DNA from: UBA2227 sp036677505
GTDB lineage: Bacteria; Bacillota_I; Bacilli_A; Erysipelotrichales; Erysipelotrichaceae
Length of the DNA stretch: 64,000 bases
NCBI GenBank assembly: GCA_036677505.1
Contig: JAVBWK010000021.1
Location: 77,971 to 141,970 of the forward strand
Direction: 5' to 3'
Positions within the stretch are counted from its first letter, which is position 1. Each line of letters starts with the position of its first letter. Positions 32,344 through 40,890 of this stretch are shown here, piece after piece. The notes below the pieces were generated by a model, which was not told where the DNA came from, did no database searches, and was given only the letters and a program-made list of their open reading frames with translations. The position numbers and the translations under genes are program-made.

Positions 32344-34459
32344 CTTGGATCCTCCTCAATATATCTTCCGGTGTTACCGGAATCTTCACTACTCTGGAGC
32401 CGATCGCCTGTTGTATGGCACTTACCACTGCCGGAGCAACCCCGACCAAAGGTATCTCTCCGAGTCCGCGAGCACCCAGTGGTCCGATCGTTGACGGATT
32501 ATCGATGCACATTGCAACAATCTTGGGTATATCGGGTGCTGTCGGAATGATATAGGTTGTCAAAGTATCTTGTGCCAATTTACCGCGATCAGATTCAAGA
32601 ACTTCCAATAAGCAATATCCCAGTCCTTGAACGATTCCGCCTTCAAGCTGTCCTTGTACGATTTTTTCGTCAATGGGAGTTCCGATATCATATACTGCCC
32701 AGATGCCTTTAACATCGACTTGATATGTGTTCGGATCGACTGCGACTTCAGCTACATTGACTCCCCAAGAGAAATCGGGATAAGCATTGCCTTCAAAGAT
32801 TTCATTATTCCAATGTAAGTGCGGCGGATAAATATAGTTTTGTGTGATATCCACATGTTGTTCATTCCATCGCTCTTTCATTTTTGTGGCACATTCAACC
32901 AACAATTTCCCAACGATCAATATCGACCGCGAGGCTACCGTCGGACCGGAGTCCGGACAGTTGAGCGTATCCGGGTAACGATGAGTGACATTTTCAATGG
33001 GAATGTTCAATGTTTTTGCGACCAGTTTGCGCATCGTCGTCAATGCACCTTGACCGATTTCTGTGGTCGAAATGAAAATCTCAACGTTTTCCTGATCTTT
33101 TTTCAACCTTACCGCCGGCTTGATCAGTTCTGATTCACCGGCACCGGTAAAACCACAACCATGAAAAAATACAGAAAACCCAATCCCTTTCCACGGCGTG
33201 CCGGAGTATTCCGTTCTTTTTTGTTGGTAGTCAGAGATTTTCAATACTTCATCCGTCAGCTGATCTAAGATGATTTTATCGTTGAATATCCCTCGGGTTG
33301 ATGAAGTATCCCCTTGTTTCACATAATACTTGCGCTTAAACTCCACCGGATCTTCACCCAGTTCTCGGGCAATATTCTCCATGTGCATTTCAATCGCGAA
33401 AAAGGCTTGAGGTCCGCCAAACCCGCGAAAGGCTCCTGCCACAACATTATTTGTCGCATATGCCGTCCCGCGTACACGCAGATGCTCAATATTGTACACT
33501 CCGCTGACAGAGAAAATCATCCTCTGTAGTACGACGCTCGATAGCCCTGCATAAGCACCCCCATCTGCTTTGACATGGATATCATGACCTATAATCGAAT
33601 GGTCTAAATCCAAATAACTTGCTATCCGAATGATCGAAGGATGACGTTTGGTCGAACTCTGAATATCTTCCTGTCGCTCTAAAATGAGTTGAACAGGTTT
33701 CCTTGTTTTTATGCTTGCCAAAGCAGCATGTGCAGCAGGGATAGAAGGATACTCCTCCTTCCCGCCAAAAGCACCGCCGGTCGGCATTTGGATGACCCGA
33801 ATCCGATCCTGTTGCCATCCCAATACTGATTTTAATGTTTCTACGATATAGTAAGGACATTGCATAGAACCAAGAATCTTAATGGTATCTCCGTCAAAAT
33901 CGGCAAACATCGAGTGTGTTTCAAGATACGTCTGTTCTTGATACCCCGTCCGATATTCATGCTCGATCGTTTTGACTGATTTCTTGATTGCAACATCTAT
34001 ATTCCCTTTCGTATATTCATAATCGACAAAATATGACTGATTCTTGAATATAAACGGTGCTTTCGCCTGTTCGGCTTGTTCGATTGTGAAAACAGGTTCT
34101 AACGCTTCCATATCGATGACAATCCTTTTAATGATTTGCTTTATCATAGCCTTACTTATACCTGCCACCAAAAGAATCGGCTGCCCGATGTAATTCACTT
34201 CATCAACAGCTAACAGCGGCTGATCATCAAAAACAACCGGAACAATATTGGAAGCAGGAATGTCACGATGATCAATAATAGCGTAGCCTTCGGGTAACTC
34301 CGGTATTTTGATGCCTTTGATCTTACCTCTTGGTATTGGTGAGCGAACCGTCATTACATACAACATGCCATCCGGATGATAGTCTGCGGTATAGATGGCT
34401 TCCCCGCGTACTTTATCGTCAAAATCAGAACGTTTGACGGATTCACTGATTCCTTTCAA
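32333..34459 (-). CDS. xdhA: Xanthine dehydrogenase-type molybdopterin-binding subunit
   Basis: 708 residues with TTG start (GGAGG six bases upstream). Conserved blocks: GGAFGGKEEY (equivalent of the Glu802 loop in bovine XDH), GAFRGFGGPQAF (matching the FRGFGGPQ loop around the bovine Arg880 region) and RGLGEIPLVGVAPAV, where the Glu of GxGE is the catalytic base. These favour a purine hydroxylase (hypoxanthine/xanthine) over CO dehydrogenase. The order Mo-FeS-FAD mirrors Bacillus pucD-E-C. It follows mocA with a 17-base overlap. Confidence 0.9.
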   Translation of the reverse strand: MKGISESVKRSDFDDKVRGEAIYTADYHPDGMLYVMTVRSPIPRGKIKGIKIPELPEGYAIIDHRDIPASNIVPVVFDDQPLLAVDEVNYIGQPILLVAGISKAMIKQIIKRIVIDMEALEPVFTIEQAEQAKAPFIFKNQSYFVDYEYTKGNIDVAIKKSVKTIEHEYRTGYQEQTYLETHSMFADFDGDTIKILGSMQCPYYIVETLKSVLGWQQDRIRVIQMPTGGAFGGKEEYPSIPAAHAALASIKTRKPVQLILERQEDIQSSTKRHPSIIRIASYLDLDHSIIGHDIHVKADGGAYAGLSSVVLQRMIFSVSGVYNIEHLRVRGTAYATNNVVAGAFRGFGGPQAFFAIEMHMENIARELGEDPVEFKRKYYVKQGDTSSTRGIFNDKIILDQLTDEVLKISDYQQKRTEYSGTPWKGIGFSVFFHGCGFTGAGESELIKPAVRLKKDQENVEIFISTTEIGQGALTTMRKLVAKTLNIPIENVTHRYPDTLNCPDSGPTVASRSILIVGKLLVECATKMKERWNEQHVDITQNYIYPPHLHWNNEIFEGNAYPDFSWGVNVAEVAVDPNTYQVDVKGIWAVYDIGTPIDEKIVQGQLEGGIVQGLGYCLLEVLESDRGKLAQDTLTTYIIPTAPDIPKIVAMCIDNPSTIGPLGARGLGEIPLVGVAPAVVSAIQQAIGSRVVKIPVTPEDILRRIQDES

Positions 34460-35039
34460 GATATCCCTCCTTGTTCTTATGAAATTTTAATGCTTGCTGA
34501 TAATCATCCATCGTATCAATATCGATGAGGATTCCACTACATTCAACTTCAATCCTTTGATGCGGATTATGCTGAATGAAGGCTCGCAATGACTCATGAT
34601 CTTCTTTCAAGAGTGAATCGATGGCATTTCTGCTTAATCGGACCGGATGACCGGGGTTACCTTGATACAAAGGAACAACGATGTCATCATCAAGGACAGA
34701 CATTTTCTTGTACACTTGTGGACAAACAAACGGACAATCTGCGGGCAACAAAAAAGTATGTTCACCTCGAGTGGCGGATAATCCTGCAATCACCGATGAA
34801 TACATGCCTTCCATGTAATTACAATTAAATATTGTTTCGATCCCTTGTATATCTTCAATATGGTGTAAAACTGCATCATGATGATACCCCGTGACTATGA
34901 TCAGCCGAGAGACAAAAGGCATCATCGAAAATATACTCCTACGTATTACAGATTCATCTTCGATGGTCAGCAAAAGTTTTAAGTCCGGAGACATTCTTTT
35001 CGACTGACCGGCAGCAATAATCACACCTTCAGTAGTCAT
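34443..35039 (-). CDS. mocA: Molybdenum cofactor cytidylyltransferase (MocA/NTP_transf_3)
   Basis: 198 residues from the ATG at 35039 (AAGGAG upstream). The nucleotide-binding motif IIAAGQSKRM is at 7-16, the conserved lysine in SPDLKLLL follows, and LPADCPF (about 96-102) is the metal-binding Asp motif; QGNPGHPVRLSR matches the MocA G-HP block. It adds CMP to Mo-molybdopterin for XDH-family enzymes. First gene of a tightly overlapping six-gene operon. No XdhC-like insertion chaperone is present here. Confidence 0.88.
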   Translation of the reverse strand: MTTEGVIIAAGQSKRMSPDLKLLLTIEDESVIRRSIFSMMPFVSRLIIVTGYHHDAVLHHIEDIQGIETIFNCNYMEGMYSSVIAGLSATRGEHTFLLPADCPFVCPQVYKKMSVLDDDIVVPLYQGNPGHPVRLSRNAIDSLLKEDHESLRAFIQHNPHQRIEVECSGILIDIDTMDDYQQALKFHKNKEGYLERNQ

Positions 35040-35132
35040 AAATTCTCCTTCAGTTTGAGCAATTGTCGAGTACACAAAACCAAGCATTTCATGCCTGTTT
35101 ACCAATGATTATTTTTCTCAATTGTTAACTTT

Positions 35133-35161
35133 ATTATAAGCCTAATGCAAGTCAATTACAA
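35133..35161 (-). promoter_or_regulatory. Promoter of the mocA-xdh operon
   Basis: TTGTAA (35161-35156), 17 bases, consensus TATAAT (35138-35133) on the minus strand. It is about 95 bases upstream of the mocA start. Confidence 0.75.
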
Positions 35162-35194
35162 TGTGCTCAGATAGTGAATCAAATCATAGGTCGA

Positions 35195-36055
35195 TTATGA
35201 AAATGCTACGGTCAAATGATAAAATAGCGTTGTTGCATTGAATGTATCCCCTTCATCCAAATCTCCGGCATCAAATCCTTTTCTGAACCAACGCATCCGC
35301 TGCTCTGAGGTACCGTGAGTAAAGTTGTCTGGAGTGACTCTTCCTTGTGTCTGCATCTGAATGCGATCATCCCCGACGGCACCTGCCGCATTGATCGCTT
35401 CTTGCAAATCCCCCTCTTCCAGATATCCCATGCCTTGAATATGGTGAGCCCAAACGCCTGCCAGATAATCCGCCTGTAATTCCAGTCTCACGGTAAACTG
35501 ATTGAATTCTGTCTGGCTGACCTGTGAACGGAGATCATAATAGTCGTCTAAAATTCCAAGTTGATACTGAATATGATGTCCCACTTCATGAGCGATGACA
35601 TAGGCCATCGCAAAATCGCCCGGAGCATTGAACCTGTTTTTCAAATCCTTGTAGAATATTAAGTCGATATAAATTGTCTGATCCGCAGAACAGTAGAAGG
35701 GTCCGATATTCGAAGATGCCGTGCCGCACCCTGAGTTCGTTGTGCCCTTATACAAAACCATATTGGCGGGTTGATATACCATGTCATAATCCGAAAAAAC
35801 CTTTTTCCAAACGACTTCGGTGTCCGCCAAAACAACCGAGACGAACTCTCCCATCTCTTTTTCCTCTGCAGTAAGCGGTTCATTATTACTTCCGATACCA
35901 CCACTGAAAAGATTACTCAATAACGCTGCCGGATCACCGGTCAATAGTGTATAGATCAGTAATATGGCAATGCCTGCACCGCCGATCGCAGTTTTACTGC
36001 CGCCAACCCGACGGTCGGTAACATTTCGGCTTGTCGTTCTTCCTTTCCATTTCAT
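35195..36055 (-). CDS. Neutral zinc metallopeptidase (YpfJ family)
   Basis: 286 residues. MKWKGRTTSRNVTDRR matches the YpfJ N-terminus and is followed by one membrane helix (about 25-45). The zinc motif AHEVGHHIQ lies at about 155-163 with a downstream RLELQADYLAG glutamate block. Probably membrane-anchored with the catalytic domain outside. In the YpfJ family function is poorly known. The AAGGAG site and an extended -10 element lie upstream; it stands apart from the XDH operon. Confidence 0.9.
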   Translation of the reverse strand: MKWKGRTTSRNVTDRRVGGSKTAIGGAGIAILLIYTLLTGDPAALLSNLFSGGIGSNNEPLTAEEKEMGEFVSVVLADTEVVWKKVFSDYDMVYQPANMVLYKGTTNSGCGTASSNIGPFYCSADQTIYIDLIFYKDLKNRFNAPGDFAMAYVIAHEVGHHIQYQLGILDDYYDLRSQVSQTEFNQFTVRLELQADYLAGVWAHHIQGMGYLEEGDLQEAINAAGAVGDDRIQMQTQGRVTPDNFTHGTSEQRMRWFRKGFDAGDLDEGDTFNATTLFYHLTVAFS

Positions 36056-36090
36056 GAAAATTATCTCCTTTGGTATGTATCTGCAACTTT

Positions 36091-36099
36091 ATTATAGCA
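36091..36099 (-). promoter_or_regulatory. Extended -10 promoter of the metallopeptidase gene
   Basis: TGCTATAAT on the minus strand: a full TATAAT with the TGn extension and no clear -35 element. It is about 40 bases upstream of the start codon. Confidence 0.5.
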
Positions 36100-36149
36100 C
36101 TTACCAAGGTCCGTATGATTTAATTGTCGAATTACAATCTGAAAATAAA

Positions 36150-37175
36150 CTATACTTTCATAGATATGATTTTTCGAAGAATCTGAAAATCGTACATTCT
36201 TTCTTTAAGCGGCTCAACCGTTTGAACCACTATATCTTCTCTGGCAAAGTATTTTTTTATTTTTTTCAGAACTCTTTTATCGGTTGGATTCTTAACTTCA
36301 ATATCATTGGCGTTGGTCAGTGATTGAAAATAAAGCATGATCAATGTCGGAACAAATTCAAAACATGAAGATTCGATCCAGAAATCTGCTTTCTCAAAAG
36401 GCGGAAGATACTGTTGCAGCAGTTTCTCGATAATCATAAAACCATCATCTGAGGATTTCCAAATATCCACAAACACATAATCAAACGTTGCAATGACGTC
36501 TTCTTTGAAATAGTCGAAAGCATCTCCCTCAATAATGGTCATTCGACTCCCATGCGGGAACTGAGGTAAAATATACTTTTCAAACATCGATATCACACTG
36601 TGTGATTTTTCGATGACAGTAACAGACCGAACATTGGGATTAAGTAAGGCCATATAGGCGAAATAACCAATCCCCAAACCAAAGGTCAGAACATTCCCAT
36701 GCGCCTTCTTTGCATATGGGTCGATGGTCAGGGACTCTGAAGGAGCATCCAGCATCCATACATCATCCTTCTGCCACAGGACAGCCGATGGATACGGCTG
36801 ATCGAGAGCACGAAGTTTCATCCAGTCATTAAGTTCACGTTTCTGATCGAAAATAACTCCGGACACATTAAACAGCTGATTTGAAGGAAGAAGTTCCATG
36901 GTATACCGGAAGTCTTCGTGTTCGATCCTATCCAGTTGAACGGTTGAAGTATATGGATTTTTACAGATCTCCTCTGAACTCAAAAACAAGGAAGGCCAGG
37001 TCTCAACAGGACTCTCAAATTCCTGAAATCCCGATTGACTCATTTCATATTGAACAGATTTTTCATTTTCAAACGTTACTTCCATTCCTAAAAAACGGTT
37101 CTTATCCTCATACCGTACATTTTCGATACATCGCTGAAAAAAGCGATCGATTTCAGGTGTCCGACGAATCTTCAT
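36150..37175 (-). CDS. SAM-dependent methyltransferase/spermidine-synthase-like protein
   Basis: 341 residues. The C-terminal half has a Rossmann-type fold: GNVLTFGLGIGYFAYMAL (about 185-202; GxGxG-like), VTVIEKSHSVISMF (acidic end of strand 2), MTIIEGDAFDYF and TFDYVFVDIWKSSDDG, a pattern shared by class I methyltransferases and polyamine synthases. The N-terminal half (about 1-180) is not recognised. The AAGGAG site is upstream. It is divergent from the VOC dioxygenase/MarR pair, with an 18-bp palindrome between them, so co-regulation is possible. Confidence 0.6.
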   Translation of the reverse strand: MKIRRTPEIDRFFQRCIENVRYEDKNRFLGMEVTFENEKSVQYEMSQSGFQEFESPVETWPSLFLSSEEICKNPYTSTVQLDRIEHEDFRYTMELLPSNQLFNVSGVIFDQKRELNDWMKLRALDQPYPSAVLWQKDDVWMLDAPSESLTIDPYAKKAHGNVLTFGLGIGYFAYMALLNPNVRSVTVIEKSHSVISMFEKYILPQFPHGSRMTIIEGDAFDYFKEDVIATFDYVFVDIWKSSDDGFMIIEKLLQQYLPPFEKADFWIESSCFEFVPTLIMLYFQSLTNANDIEVKNPTDKRVLKKIKKYFAREDIVVQTVEPLKERMYDFQILRKIISMKV

Positions 37176-37233
37176 AGGTTACTCCTTAGCTAAACGTATT
37201 GTACCATAACTGCATGGGCAAATGAGTGGATAT

Positions 37234-37251
37234 TATTTCGAATTCGAAATA
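37234..37251. promoter_or_regulatory. Probable MhqR-type operator
   Basis: TATTTCGAA-TTCGAAATA is a perfect 18-bp palindrome that overlaps a TATAAT (-10) at 37250-37255. It closely resembles the operator of Bacillus MhqR (TATCTcgaattcgAGATA). It lies 30 bases upstream of the VOC dioxygenase start and in the divergent region with the methyltransferase-like gene. The MarR protein at 38268 is the likely ligand. Confidence 0.7.
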
Positions 37252-37281
37252 TAATTTATTCATCAATAAAGGAGAATATGT

Positions 37282-38268
37282 ATGAATCAGCTTAAAGGAA
37301 TCCACCATGTCACTGCTATCACGAGCAGTGCTGAGAAAAATTATGAATTTTTTACGTATGTATTGGGCATGCGTTTGGTCAAAAAGACTGTCAATCAGGA
37401 TGATATTGATACATATCACCTGTTTTTCGCCGACGATCGGGGCAGTGCCGGAACCGATGTGACATTCTTTGACTTTAGAGGATCGGCCAAAGCGGTCAAA
37501 GGAAACAACGAAATTTCTCGGATCGGCTTGCGAGTCAGAGATAATGCAGCCCTTGAATACTGGGTTAAGCGTTTTGATCATTATCAAGTGAAACACGAAG
37601 GCATCAGTACCTTGTTTGAACGTAAGATCCTGAACTTCACAGACTTCGATGATCAGGAGTACGCCCTTTTTTCCGATGAGAACAATGTCGGTGTTGCCTC
37701 CGGGACTCCCTGGCTCAACGGGCCGGTCCCGGTTGAATACGGCATTACCGGATTGGGTCCTATCTACTTCAGAATCAATCAGTTAGAGCGGATGGATCTA
37801 ATCTTAAAAGAAGTCATGATGATGCGGTATACCGGAAATGAAGGAAATCATTATTTATACGAAATGGGTGAAGGCGGTAACGGTGCCAGTGTCATCTTGG
37901 ATGTTCAGTCATCACTGAAATCCGCATTGCAGGGTTACGGCGGTGTTCATCATGTCGCCTTCAGAATCGAGGATAAAGCTGAGTTGGATCAATGGATCCA
38001 ACGTCTGAACTCGTTTAAAGCCGGTCATTCCGGGTATGTCGATCGATTCTATTTCAAATCGCTGTATACACGATTATATCCGGGTATCTTGTTTGAATTT
38101 GCTACCGAAGGTCCCGGGTTCATTGATGATCAAGAATCATATGAGACTTTGGGTGAGAAATTGGCACTTCCGCCAAGATTCAGAGATCGCAGAGAGTATA
38201 TCGAGTCAATCGTCCGACCCATCGACACCGTAAGAAGCAATAAGAACTTCACCAAGGAATATTTCTGA
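37282..38268 (+). CDS. mhqO: Ring-cleaving dioxygenase-like VOC protein (MhqO/MhqA type)
   Basis: 328 residues, two VOC/glyoxalase modules. The N-terminal module starts GIHHVTAITSSAEKNYEFFTYVLG, the second at about 216-224 with GGVHHVAFR; a glutamate in FEFATEGPG supplies the third metal ligand. This fits the MhqA/MhqO group that detoxifies quinones or hydroquinones. It overlaps the MarR gene by one base (TGATG), and an MhqR-like operator sits over its promoter. The AAAGGAG site is eight bases upstream. Substrate not proven. Confidence 0.82.
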   Translation: MNQLKGIHHVTAITSSAEKNYEFFTYVLGMRLVKKTVNQDDIDTYHLFFADDRGSAGTDVTFFDFRGSAKAVKGNNEISRIGLRVRDNAALEYWVKRFDHYQVKHEGISTLFERKILNFTDFDDQEYALFSDENNVGVASGTPWLNGPVPVEYGITGLGPIYFRINQLERMDLILKEVMMMRYTGNEGNHYLYEMGEGGNGASVILDVQSSLKSALQGYGGVHHVAFRIEDKAELDQWIQRLNSFKAGHSGYVDRFYFKSLYTRLYPGILFEFATEGPGFIDDQESYETLGEKLALPPRFRDRREYIESIVRPIDTVRSNKNFTKEYF

Positions 38269-38690
38269 TGAGCCAAGACCTTAAAACTTTGACGATTTTG
38301 TTGCGGGCCGCAAATGCGGTTGAACATCGAATCAAGGAGGATGTGTCAATGTATGGTTTGGGGCTATCCGATTTTGGCGCGTTGGAAGTGCTGTATCACA
38401 AAGGACCTTTGCCAGTCCAGTCGATCTGCGAGAAAGTACTGATCGCAAACTCAAGTATGAGCTACGTGATTGATACTCTGATTAAGAAGCAATTGATCAA
38501 AAAGCTCAAGAGTCCGGATGACCGGCGTGTTCATATTATTGAGTTAACTGAAGAGGGTCGCAAGCTGATGGATGAGATTTACCCCAAACATCAGGATCAC
38601 ATGCGTTCCATGATTGATGTTTTGGATCAAAACGAAGAAATCGAATTGCAGAGATTATTGAAGAAACTCGGAAAGCAAAGCAAAAAATAA
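38268..38690 (+). CDS. mhqR: MarR-family regulator (MhqR-like)
   Basis: 140 residues. Winged helix around LGLSDFGALEVLYHKGPLPVQSICEKVLIANSSMSYVIDTLIKKQLIKKL, with the wing KSPDDRRVHIIELTEEG at about 84-100. Overlaps mhqO by one base, so it probably autoregulates through the palindrome at 37234. MhqR senses quinones and electrophiles in Bacillus. I considered it as FabT for the fab operon but its neighbourhood and operator fit MhqR better. Confidence 0.82.
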   Translation: MSQDLKTLTILLRAANAVEHRIKEDVSMYGLGLSDFGALEVLYHKGPLPVQSICEKVLIANSSMSYVIDTLIKKQLIKKLKSPDDRRVHIIELTEEGRKLMDEIYPKHQDHMRSMIDVLDQNEEIELQRLLKKLGKQSKK

Positions 38691-38709
38691 AGGGCAGACG
38701 CCCTTTTTT
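38690..38709. terminator. Bidirectional terminator between mhqR and the lipoprotein gene
   Basis: AAGGGC-AGAC-GCCCTT flanked by T6 on the plus strand and by TTATTTTTTG on the minus strand. Serves both convergent genes. Confidence 0.85.
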
Positions 38710-38711
38710 GC

Positions 38712-39158
38712 TTATTCGATATTAAATTCGCCGAAGGCAAGCACATCGCCGTGTTCGGACATCATTTTCTTTTCGTAACGATATAATCCTTTGGGAAGTT
38801 CGTTATAATAGAATGATAAATCCAGCCATCCTTCAATCAGTTCTCCCGGATTAAGGTTGTAGGCAATCATAATGAAAGCCATATCTTCTTTCATTTCAAC
38901 TTCGACCCACTTAGATCCGTCATACTGGAATATTGTGAATAACAATCCGTATGTGTATATATTCTCCGTATTGTTCTTGATGGTGAACTTCAACGGAACG
39001 GTTTGATCGGTAACGATATTGTTTTCAAATTCCAGGTAGACCGGCATTTTCTTTCCATCCTGCGCCAGTTCAGAATTGTTAATGTCGCCTGCGGCAGCCG
39101 AACATCCGGCGAGTACAAGCAGTATGGATAACATGGTAATCAATGTTTTGAGTTTCAT
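38712..39158 (-). CDS. Small lipoprotein with Ig-like fold pattern
   Basis: 148 residues from the ATG at 39158 (AAAGGAG upstream). The signal peptide ends in LVLAGC (lipobox; lipidated Cys about residue 19), so the protein is anchored on the outer face of the membrane. The mature part, about residues 36-148, is beta-rich (VPLKFTIKNNTENIYTYG; SKWVEVEMKEDMAFIMIAYNLNPGE), which resembles Gram-positive Ig-like (Big_14-type) lipoproteins. Function unknown. Convergent with mhqR and sharing its terminator. Confidence 0.75.
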   Translation of the reverse strand: MKLKTLITMLSILLVLAGCSAAAGDINNSELAQDGKKMPVYLEFENNIVTDQTVPLKFTIKNNTENIYTYGLLFTIFQYDGSKWVEVEMKEDMAFIMIAYNLNPGELIEGWLDLSFYYNELPKGLYRYEKKMMSEHGDVLAFGEFNIE

Positions 39159-39263
39159 AGAATCTCTCCTTTGACCCTTATTATAGAGAAAACTTGTGAA
39201 CATTCCATAATTCTGTGACAAGATGCATATAGGTTAAAATAAGTTGCATTTGATCCCAATGAT

Positions 39264-39288
39264 AAAAATAAAAGCACATAGGTGCCTT
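39264..39288 (-). terminator. Terminator of tRNA-Leu
   Basis: On the minus strand AAGGCAC-CTAT-GTGCTTT followed by TATTTTT, 12 bases after the 3' end of the tRNA. Confidence 0.75.
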
Positions 39289-39299
39289 AATTTTCATGG

Positions 39300-39379
39300 T
39301 GCGCGTGAAGGGACTCGAACCCCCATGGTTGCCCGCTAGATCCTAAGTCTAGTGCGTCTGCCAATTTCGCCACACGCGC
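39300..39379 (-). tRNA. tRNA-Leu (UAG)
   Basis: Acceptor stem GCGCGTG/CACGCGC, D arm, anticodon stem CTAGA/TCTAG with loop CTTAGGA (anticodon UAG), a variable arm (CGGGCAACCATG-type) that marks a class II tRNA, and T arm GGTTCGAGTCC. The CCA end is encoded (39299-39297). Confidence 0.95.
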
Positions 39380-39390
39380 AGTGCCCACTT

Positions 39391-39419
39391 ATTATAACAA
39401 CATCTGTTGATGAAATCAA
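39391..39419 (-). promoter_or_regulatory. Promoter of tRNA-Leu
   Basis: TTGATT (39419-39414), 17 bases, TATAAT (39396-39391). The -35 element contains the stop codon of the HAD phosphatase gene. Confidence 0.7.
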
Positions 39420-40180
39420 GACTGCGTCTGATCTTCCTCCATGACAAAACGAATGGCATCCGCAACGGTTTCAAAACATCTCGAGGCAACGGCTTTCACT
39501 GCATCTTCACCGCTGCACATCGCAAACCCATTGAACCCTTTGACCATCGGGATATCATTGAATGAATCACCAATCGTATAAATCGGTCCATCAAACTCAA
39601 AGTAATCATGTATATGGAAAATACCGGATTTTTTCGTAACACCGTAAGAAACGATATCAATGCCATCATAAAACGGATATGCCTTGATGATTCCGCGATA
39701 CTGATCATTCCACAAGTCTGAATAATATTGGGATAACCCCGGCTCATTGAACTTGACAAAAATCCCGACCGCGGTCTTCTCCTTGATAATTTCCTTGATA
39801 TCAATCAGCGAATCGACGAAATCCTGCATATAGGTCGCATCATGCAAACCGAACTTGTAACCGTCACTGATGCCGTAAAATGCAACTTTCTCCTGAGGCA
39901 GACTGTTGACGATTTCCATGCAAATCTCAAAGTCCATCAGCTTATAAAATAATTCTTCGCGATGCTGGTTAAGAACGATACTGCCATTATTTCCAACCAA
40001 AAAATCAACCGGTATATCATACTTCTCGATTTCAGATACGATTGAACCGATCGACCGGCCAGTCGCAATACCAAAAAGGTTTCCCTGCTCACGAAACTTA
40101 TGTATCATATCCAATGTATCTTGTGAGACTTCCCCGTTTAAATGCAAAGTCCCGTCATAATCCGACGCAAACAGTTTCAT
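39416..40180 (-). CDS. HAD-superfamily hydrolase (Cof-type)
   Basis: 254 residues from the ATG at 40180. Motif I is FASDYDGTL with nucleophile Asp7 and Asp9; motif II and the cap follow; motif IV is IYTIGDSFNDIPMVKGF, with Lys in VTKKSGIFH. The size and motifs fit the Cof/IIB subfamily that dephosphorylates sugar phosphates or cofactors. Its stop codon overlaps the promoter of tRNA-Leu. Substrate not assignable. Confidence 0.85.
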   Translation of the reverse strand: MKLFASDYDGTLHLNGEVSQDTLDMIHKFREQGNLFGIATGRSIGSIVSEIEKYDIPVDFLVGNNGSIVLNQHREELFYKLMDFEICMEIVNSLPQEKVAFYGISDGYKFGLHDATYMQDFVDSLIDIKEIIKEKTAVGIFVKFNEPGLSQYYSDLWNDQYRGIIKAYPFYDGIDIVSYGVTKKSGIFHIHDYFEFDGPIYTIGDSFNDIPMVKGFNGFAMCSGEDAVKAVASRCFETVADAIRFVMEEDQTQS

Positions 40181-40231
40181 ATCATCACTTCCTTGCCCTC
40201 TATTGTACACTAAAAGCCAGAAAACACCAAA

Positions 40232-40256
40232 AGAAAAGCAGGCGCAACCACCTGCT
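40232..40256 (-). terminator. Terminator of the liv operon
   Basis: On the minus strand AGCAGG-TGGTTGCG-CCTGCT followed by TTTCTTTT. It begins inside the stop codon of the CBS-ACT gene, the last gene of the operon. Confidence 0.75.
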
Positions 40257-40887
40257 ATAAAACCGAAGCTACTTTATACCCTTTTTCTTCCAAAAGCTTG
40301 CGCACCCGGTTTTTATCCAGTTCATCACAACGGAGAACGATCTCACTGATCCCATTGCGATGCGCCGCAAAATGCGTAATATTTATATTCTTCTCAGTGA
40401 AAACTTTGGCCAGTTCCATGATCACACCGGGCTTGTCCTCTTTCAGCTCAATTACGACACGAGTACCTTTTTGATGATATCCAAGCAACTCGACAAAAGC
40501 TTTCAATATATCATTTCTGGTAATGATACCAAGCAATACGGAATCTTCACCGACAACCGGCAAACACCCGATATCGCGGGTTTCCATAATGTCCGCCGCT
40601 TCTTCAAGCAAAGCTTCCGGTGAAATCGTGAATACCTTCTTAATCATGATGTCCTTGACTTTCGTCTTCGATAACAGATAATTGATTTCATGCATCGACA
40701 ACGAAGTTGCATTCGAAGGGCTGTTCTCTGCTACGACTCCTTCGGTAACCAACCCTACCAGTCGACCGCGATCAATGACCGGTAATCGGTGAATGCTGTG
40801 ATCGTGCATCAAATCCAAGACTTCGGAAATCGTCTGATCCGGATGAATGCATACCGGATTAACGGTCATTCTGTTTTTAACGTACAT
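40255..40887 (-). CDS. CBS-CBS-ACT domain protein (AcuB-like)
   Basis: 210 residues: two CBS domains at about 1-60 and 75-130 (RMTVNPVCIHPDQTISEVLDLMHDHSIHRLPVI; KVFTISPEALLEEAADIMETRDIGCLPVV), then an ACT domain at about 135-205 (RVVIELKEDKPGVIMELAKVFTEKNINITH). Three bases after livF, it is the last gene of the branched-chain amino acid ABC operon. ACT domains often bind amino acids and CBS domains nucleotides, so it may couple amino-acid or energy status to transport. A homologous arrangement occurs in streptococcal liv operons. Confidence 0.85.
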   Translation of the reverse strand: MYVKNRMTVNPVCIHPDQTISEVLDLMHDHSIHRLPVIDRGRLVGLVTEGVVAENSPSNATSLSMHEINYLLSKTKVKDIMIKKVFTISPEALLEEAADIMETRDIGCLPVVGEDSVLLGIITRNDILKAFVELLGYHQKGTRVVIELKEDKPGVIMELAKVFTEKNINITHFAAHRNGISEIVLRCDELDKNRVRKLLEEKGYKVASVL

Positions 40888-40890
40888 ACG

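Noticed and set aside
35133..35155. TTGACT as -35 box of the xdh promoter
   Set aside because: Only 11 bases from TATAAT. TTGTAA with a 17-base spacer is the valid pairing.
38268..38690. MarR gene as the missing FabT
   Set aside because: It is coupled to a VOC dioxygenase and its adjacent palindrome resembles MhqR sites, not the FabT box at 6931.
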